Below, piece by piece: positions 59,150 through 64,000 of a stretch of DNA of 64,000 nucleotides (positions are counted from its first letter, which is position 1; each line of letters opens with the position of its first letter). The stretch covers positions 2,927,501 to 2,991,500 of the forward strand of contig NZ_OY762276.1 of the NCBI RefSeq assembly GCF_963665445.1, in the 5' to 3' direction. The notes below the pieces were generated by a model, which was not told the DNA's origin, did no database searches, and saw only the letters and a program-made list of their open reading frames with translations. Source of the stretch: an uncultured Desulfobulbus sp. (lineage in GTDB: Bacteria > Desulfobacterota > Desulfobulbia > Desulfobulbales > Desulfobulbaceae). The position numbers and the translations under genes were made by a program.

Positions 59150-61458
59150 TCGGTCAACCAGTGGCAAAGGTGGATGGGCTGGCGATCGTCACCGGAAAAC
59201 CGGTCTATACCAGCGACCTTGACCTCAACAACCAGGCGTTGACGGTCAAGATCCTGCGCAGCCCCCATGCCGCAGCCCGCATTCTTGCCATCGATACCAG
59301 CAAGGCTCTTGCCCTACCCGGGGTGGAGTGCGTGCTCACCCACCACGATGCCCCAGAGACGCGCTTTACCCTCGCGGGCCAATCCTTTCCCGAGCCTTCC
59401 CCCTATGATCGACGCATCCTCGACAGCCAGGTCCGCTATGTGGGGGATGCGGTGGCCATTGTCGCCGCGGTCGACGAGCCGACCGCGCTGCTCGCCCTGG
59501 ATACAATCAACGTCGATTACGAGGTCCTGCCCCCGGTGCTGGACCCGACAACGGCGATCGACAACGAACACCGGGTGCACGGGGAACAACCTTTTACCCA
59601 TTTCGATATCGGCAGCGATGCCAGCCGCAACATCGCAGCCAGTTACACGACCGAACATGGCGATGTCGAGGCCGAACTGACCCGGTGCGAGGTGGTTATC
59701 GAACGAACCTACACCACCCAGGCCCAGGCCCATGCCATGATGGAGACCCACCGGACCACGACCTGCCTTGATGGCAACGGCCGGCTGCAGGTAACGACCT
59801 CCACCCAGATCCCCTTTCACGTGCGGCGCCACCTTGCCCGCGCCCTTGGCCTGCCCGCAAGCAGGATCAAGGTGATCAAGCCTCGGGTCGGCGGCGGATT
59901 CGGGGGCAAACAGACGGCCAGTGCGGAGATCTTTCCCTCCCTGGTCACCCTCAAGACCGGCAAACCGGCCCGGATCGTCTACAGCCGCGAGGAAACCTTT
60001 GCCTGTTCCACCAGTCGCCACGCCATGCACCTCACCGTTCGCCTGGGCGCCGACCGAAAGGGAAATATCCGCGTGATCGACATCTCCTGTCTGTCCGATA
60101 CCGGGGCCTATGGAGAACACGCCTCCACCGTTCTTGGTGCAGTGGGGCACAAGACGCTACCCCTCTATGGAAAAACCAGGGCCTGCCGCTACCATGGCCA
60201 CGCGGTCTACACCAACAAGGTCCCCGGCGGTGCCCTGCGCGGCTACGGCGCCACCCAGGGCACCTTTGCCTTGGAATCGGCCATCAACGAGCTGGCCGCA
60301 CAGTTGGCCATGGATCCGGCGGAGTTGCGCCTGCAGAACCTGCTCAATCAGGGAGAACCCCATCCGGCCCTTGCTGGCTCCACCGCCGGAGCATCGGTTG
60401 TGCTCGCCAGCAGCAGTCTCGCCCAGTGTATTGCCAGAGGGAAGGAGTTGATCGGTTGGCAGGCCAAGTACCCCCGGGTTGCTATGAGCAAAACCAAGGT
60501 GCGTGGCTACGGGATGGCGGTCACCATGCAGGGCTCGGGCATTGCCGGCATCGATACCGGTTCCGTGATGATCAAACTCAATGAAGACGGCTTTTTCACC
60601 CTGAGTCATGCAGCCTCGGATATGGGGCAGGGTTCGGACACCGTCCTCTGCCAGATTGCCGCCGAACTCCTTGAGGTGGAAATGGATCAGATCGTGGTCT
60701 GCAGCCTTGATCTCGACACCCTGCCCTACGATACCGGCGCCTATGCCTCCAGCGGTACCCATGTCACCGGCAGGGCCACCCAGCGAGCGGCCGAAGACAT
60801 GCTCAGCCAAATGCGAGCTGCCGCGGCAACCCAGCTGCAAGCGGATCTCAACGAGATCACCTATTGCCAGGGCATGTTCACCGGTCCTGGTGGCACGATG
60901 TCGCTGGCCGAACTGGCGCGCAGCCTCTGCTCCTTTTCCGGCAAGGACCAGCTGATTGCCAAGGGGACCTATGGCGGCACCACCTCGCCCCCACCCTTTA
61001 TCGCCGGTTTTGCCGAGGTCGAGGTCGATCTGGAGACCGGTGAGTGTCGGTTGACGGATTATGTTGCAACCGTGGATTGCGGTACGGTGCTCAACAGCAA
61101 CCTGGCCCGCATCCAGGTTGAGGGCGGTCTGGTGATGGGGATTGGCCTGGCGTTATTCGAGGAGGTTCGACACAGTGCAAGGGGTCGCCTCAACACCAAC
61201 TCGTTTTTGGACTACAACATCCCATCCCGCCTCGACATCCCGACGCTCCAGGTGGAGTTTGTCCCCAGCTATGAACCCACGGGACCGTTCGGGGCCAAAT
61301 CCATCGGCGAAATCGGCTGCAACACCCCCGCCCCAGCTATTGCCCATGCGATCGCAAACGCCGTTGGTGTTTTTTGTCGGCAACTGCCGATCAGTGCCGA
61401 GATGGTCCTGCAGGCCATGCGGACCTCCGCATCTCACGCCTCACCAGCAGGTAAATGA
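59140..61458 (+). CDS. Molybdopterin-binding large subunit of a xanthine dehydrogenase-type hydroxylase
   Basis: A 772-residue catalytic subunit. GRVGGGFGGKQ-type motif in PRVGGGFGGKQTASAEIFPS, GGALRGYGATQGTFALE, ASDMGQGSDTVLCQIAAE, VDCGTVLNSNLARIQVEGG, and the base Glu724 in AKSIGEIGCN. It lacks the AYxCSFR loop of true CO dehydrogenases, so it is more likely an aldehyde, purine, nicotinate or aromatic-acyl hydroxylase; the substrate is not decided. The start ATG 59140 overlaps the small subunit. A hairpin covers the stop codon. Molybdenum supply may rely on ModA at 30738. Confidence 0.92.
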   Translation: MRVIGQPVAKVDGLAIVTGKPVYTSDLDLNNQALTVKILRSPHAAARILAIDTSKALALPGVECVLTHHDAPETRFTLAGQSFPEPSPYDRRILDSQVRYVGDAVAIVAAVDEPTALLALDTINVDYEVLPPVLDPTTAIDNEHRVHGEQPFTHFDIGSDASRNIAASYTTEHGDVEAELTRCEVVIERTYTTQAQAHAMMETHRTTTCLDGNGRLQVTTSTQIPFHVRRHLARALGLPASRIKVIKPRVGGGFGGKQTASAEIFPSLVTLKTGKPARIVYSREETFACSTSRHAMHLTVRLGADRKGNIRVIDISCLSDTGAYGEHASTVLGAVGHKTLPLYGKTRACRYHGHAVYTNKVPGGALRGYGATQGTFALESAINELAAQLAMDPAELRLQNLLNQGEPHPALAGSTAGASVVLASSSLAQCIARGKELIGWQAKYPRVAMSKTKVRGYGMAVTMQGSGIAGIDTGSVMIKLNEDGFFTLSHAASDMGQGSDTVLCQIAAELLEVEMDQIVVCSLDLDTLPYDTGAYASSGTHVTGRATQRAAEDMLSQMRAAAATQLQADLNEITYCQGMFTGPGGTMSLAELARSLCSFSGKDQLIAKGTYGGTTSPPPFIAGFAEVEVDLETGECRLTDYVATVDCGTVLNSNLARIQVEGGLVMGIGLALFEEVRHSARGRLNTNSFLDYNIPSRLDIPTLQVEFVPSYEPTGPFGAKSIGEIGCNTPAPAIAHAIANAVGVFCRQLPISAEMVLQAMRTSASHASPAGK

Positions 61459-61484
61459 TGACATCTGGGTGTACATCATTTACC
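61450..61484. repeat. Hairpin spanning the stop codon of the large subunit
   Basis: GGTAAATGATG (61450-61460) and CATCATTTACC (61474-61484) form a perfect 11-bp stem around a 13-nt loop; the stem contains the stop codon at 61456-61458. No T-tract follows, so it may be an RNA-stability or attenuation structure and not a simple terminator. Confidence 0.6.
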
Positions 61485-61545
61485 TTCTCCACCTGTTGAG
61501 CCCAAAGTCCGTTTATTCTGCCTCCCGTCCCGGTCATCACGCCCC

Positions 61546-64000
61546 ATGCCACCTCACGCCAAACACCCAATAGGGGTTACCGAATACATCGAGGCACTGA
61601 AGCATTCCCCCCGCTTTGGCCGGCAAGTGGCCCACCATGAAGAACTTGCGGGGTGCGATGCCCGCTTTGCCGATCTCGCCCAGCCGCTGCCCCCTCCCCT
61701 GGCACAGGCGCTTAACCAGGCAGGCTATTCCCGTTTTTTCAGCCACCAACAGGAGGCCATCGATCGCATTCGCGCAGGCGAGGATGTTATCGTCGCCACG
61801 CCGACCGCCAGCGGCAAGAGCCTGATCTACAACATTCCGGTGATGGAACGGCTGCTCACTGATCCCGCTTCCAACGCCCTCTACCTCTTTCCGCTCAAGG
61901 CCCTGGCCCAGGACCAGTTGCGCTGGATAGACGACTTTGCCAGCGGTGTCCCGGGATTGGGCAAGCAGCTGGCCCAGATCTGCGACGGCGACACCTCGGA
62001 CTACCGCCGCCGCAAGATCCGCGAGCAGCCGCCGCGCATCCTCATCAGCAACCCCGACATGCTCCATCTGTCGATGCTCGGCTACAACGAGAACTGGGCC
62101 GCCCTTTGGCAGGGACTGACCCACATCGTCATCGACGAGGTCCATACCTACCGCGGCGTTTTCGGCAGCCACATGGCCTGGGTAATGCGCCGGCTTTCCC
62201 GCATCTGCGCAAAATTCGGCGCTAGCCCCCAATTCATCCTCTCCTCCGCCACTGTCGGTAATCCGGACGAACTGGCGAAAACACTTGTCAACCGCAGGTT
62301 CAGTGTGATCCGTGAAAGCGGTGCGCCGCGGGGCACGCGTCATTTCATCTTCATTGATCCGCTTGAGTCCGCCGCCTTTGCCGCCAGTCAACTCCTCGAG
62401 GCCGCCCTCAAGCGGGGACTGCGCACCATTGTCTACACCCAGGCGCGCAAGATGACCGAGCTCCTCTATATTTGGACCCGGGAGCGGCTGGGTGAGCTGA
62501 ACGACAAACTCACCTCCTACCGGGCCGGTTTTCTGCCCGAGGAACGACGGGAAATAGAAGCGAAACTCTCCGGCGGAGAACTATTGGGCGTGATTTCCAC
62601 CAGCGCCCTGGAACTGGGCATTGATATCGGCAGCCTGGACATCTGTATTCTCGTGGGTTATCCGGGAACGCTCATGGCCACCTGGCAGCGTGGCGGTCGG
62701 GTGGGACGGCGACAGCGGGACTCGCTGATCATCATGGTGGGGCAGGAGGATGCCCTGGATCAGTATTTTCTCCGCCATCCCGAGGATTTTTTTGAGCGGG
62801 AGGTGGAATCGGCGGTGCTCAACCCGGACAATCCGGTCATTGCCAAGCAGCATCTGCTCTGCGCCGCCACCGAAGTTCCGATTCGCAAGGGGGAAGCGAT
62901 TATTGCCGGCGAGGCGGCCCAGGCCGCGGTGGCGGAACTGGTTTCGGAGGCGGAGCTGCTCCTCGGTTCCGATGGCCGCACCTGGTACACCGGTCGCAAG
63001 TATCCGCACCGGGGGGTGGACCTGCGGGGGAACGGCCGCTCCTTTGTCATCCGCCTCGCTGGTGATCGAGGTAAGATCCTCGGACAGATCGATGGCGGAC
63101 GTTGCCTCAAGGAATGTCATCCCGGGGCCATCTATCTTCACCGGGGCGAAACCTACCTGATCGCTGATCTTGACCTGGAAGCCCAGGAGGTGATCGCCAC
63201 CCGCAGGGAGGTCAACTATTTCACCCGCACCATGGGGAACAAGGAGACCGAGATCCTCAAGATCAACGCCATGGTGGAACACCGGCTGGAGGATGCCGGC
63301 CTGCAGTATCGCGTTGCCCTGGGCCGGCTCAAGGTCACCGATCAGGTCACTGGTTTTCAACGCCGCCTGGTCAGGGGCCACAAGGTGATTGCCACCCAGC
63401 CGCTCAACCTGCCGCCAACCGTCTTTGAGACCGAGGGTCTATGGATCGAGATCCCGCAACACCTGCAGGAGCGCATCGAAAACGGACTGCTCCACTTCAT
63501 GGGCGGCATCCACGCCCTGGAGCATGCGGCCATCGGCATCTTCCCCCTGCTGGTGCTCTGTGATCGCAACGATGTCGGAGGCATTTCCTACCCCTTTCAT
63601 CCCCAGCTGAATACATCTGCGGTGTTCATCTACGACGGCCATCCCGGCGGAGTGGGCCTCTGCCGCGAAGCCTTCGCCAAGGTGGGCGAACTGCTTGCCA
63701 AAACGCTTGCGGTGATTGCCTCCTGCCCCTGCGAAACCGGCTGTCCCTCCTGTGTCCACTCGCCCAAATGCGGCTCCGGCAACCGGCCGATCGACAAGGA
63801 GGCGGCCAAACAACTGCTCCTTGGCCTGGGCGCGGACAAGGACCCTGCCCATTGGCACCAGCTGACCGTAGCCATTGAAGAACAGGAGCAAGCAGACTCG
63901 ACAGACGGTTCAAAGACGCCCGTAGAAACCGAAGAAAAGGGCCAGATACAACTCCCGCCACGCTTCGGCGTTTTTGACATCGAAACGCAGAAATCCGCGG
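61546..64000 (+). CDS. MrfA/YprA-like DEAD-box helicase, fused to a DEDD exonuclease (partial)
   Basis: The frame is open from ATG 61546 to the window end (818 codons). SF2 helicase motifs are clear: ATPTASGKSLIYNIP (Walker A), NPDMLHLSML, VIDEVHTYRG (DEVH box), LSSATVGNPDEL, TSALELGIDIGSLDI and WQRGGRVGRRQRDS. At about 725-745 comes the four-Cys zinc site of MrfA/YprA (CPCETGCPSCVHSPKCGSG). After a linker, the last residues FGVFDIETQKSA begin a DEDD-type exonuclease domain as in MrfB/YprB, normally a separate protein. In Bacillus subtilis MrfA and MrfB repair mitomycin C damage. The start lacks a good ribosome-binding site. Confidence 0.85.
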   Translation, partial: MPPHAKHPIGVTEYIEALKHSPRFGRQVAHHEELAGCDARFADLAQPLPPPLAQALNQAGYSRFFSHQQEAIDRIRAGEDVIVATPTASGKSLIYNIPVMERLLTDPASNALYLFPLKALAQDQLRWIDDFASGVPGLGKQLAQICDGDTSDYRRRKIREQPPRILISNPDMLHLSMLGYNENWAALWQGLTHIVIDEVHTYRGVFGSHMAWVMRRLSRICAKFGASPQFILSSATVGNPDELAKTLVNRRFSVIRESGAPRGTRHFIFIDPLESAAFAASQLLEAALKRGLRTIVYTQARKMTELLYIWTRERLGELNDKLTSYRAGFLPEERREIEAKLSGGELLGVISTSALELGIDIGSLDICILVGYPGTLMATWQRGGRVGRRQRDSLIIMVGQEDALDQYFLRHPEDFFEREVESAVLNPDNPVIAKQHLLCAATEVPIRKGEAIIAGEAAQAAVAELVSEAELLLGSDGRTWYTGRKYPHRGVDLRGNGRSFVIRLAGDRGKILGQIDGGRCLKECHPGAIYLHRGETYLIADLDLEAQEVIATRREVNYFTRTMGNKETEILKINAMVEHRLEDAGLQYRVALGRLKVTDQVTGFQRRLVRGHKVIATQPLNLPPTVFETEGLWIEIPQHLQERIENGLLHFMGGIHALEHAAIGIFPLLVLCDRNDVGGISYPFHPQLNTSAVFIYDGHPGGVGLCREAFAKVGELLAKTLAVIASCPCETGCPSCVHSPKCGSGNRPIDKEAAKQLLLGLGADKDPAHWHQLTVAIEEQEQADSTDGSKTPVETEEKGQIQLPPRFGVFDIETQKSA

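Noticed and set aside
59140-61458. Aerobic CO dehydrogenase large subunit
   Set aside because: Subunit order fits, but the AYxCSFR active-site loop is absent.

Overview
The window is one chromosomal segment of a strictly anaerobic Gram-negative bacterium, most likely a sulfate-reducing Desulfobacterota of the Desulfobulbaceae type. That placement is inferred from gene content: a periplasmic NiFe hydrogenase, a ferredoxin-linked 2-oxoacid oxidoreductase joined to a molybdenum hydroxylase, haem-c sensor proteins, paired YeiH-type transporters and a PEP-CTERM protein. No rRNA or tRNA gene and no CRISPR array was seen.

Layout. 1-10.2 kb is accessory DNA: a tyrosine recombinase (51-953), a 21-bp inverted repeat, an AT-rich membrane gene of unknown function (1283-2392), then an integrative, probably replicative element. 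That element has small coupled genes (2871-4541), a coiled-coil gene, a RepB-type primase/ATPase (5780-8296), two arrays of 9-bp iterons (4551-4653 and 8601-8785) and a P4-type integrase (9029-10186). Directly after the integrase lies a displaced 3' end of hisF (10355-10708). A second, more decayed hisF 3' end lies at 20023-20196, which suggests stepwise integration into hisF. Between them are two divergent YeiH-family transporters, each followed by a small membrane-protein gene, and a stretch of broken genes (15.8-18.5 kb: ISL3 transposase remnant, beta-propeller fragment, frameshifted potassium channel).

18.8-40.2 kb holds a CDF cation transporter, an HD-domain protein, a 1905-residue haem-PAS hybrid histidine kinase with a GGDEF response regulator, an orphan ModA, a hydrogenase operon (large subunit, small subunit, haem chemoreceptor), an SLC13/RCK transporter and a PEP-CTERM SGNH hydrolase.

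40.5-49.9 kb is a tight seven-gene operon that looks like an uncharacterised isoprenoid/phospholipid pathway: UbiA-like prenyltransferase, PEP-synthase-like phosphotransferase, GNAT-like protein, phosphatidylserine decarboxylase, class I HMG-CoA reductase, BtaA-like aminocarboxypropyl transferase and dolichol-kinase-like protein. The combination recalls archaeal lipid synthesis and is the strongest candidate for an undescribed system here.

50-53.3 kb holds an amidase and a complete IS66-type insertion sequence with an 8-bp target duplication. 53.6-61.5 kb is an operon of an amino-acid dehydrogenase, a three-gene 2-oxoacid:ferredoxin oxidoreductase and a three-subunit molybdenum hydroxylase. 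The right edge cuts an MrfA/YprA-like helicase that appears fused to an MrfB/YprB-like exonuclease. Starts were moved to the nearest ribosome-binding site where the longest open frame was clearly too long.
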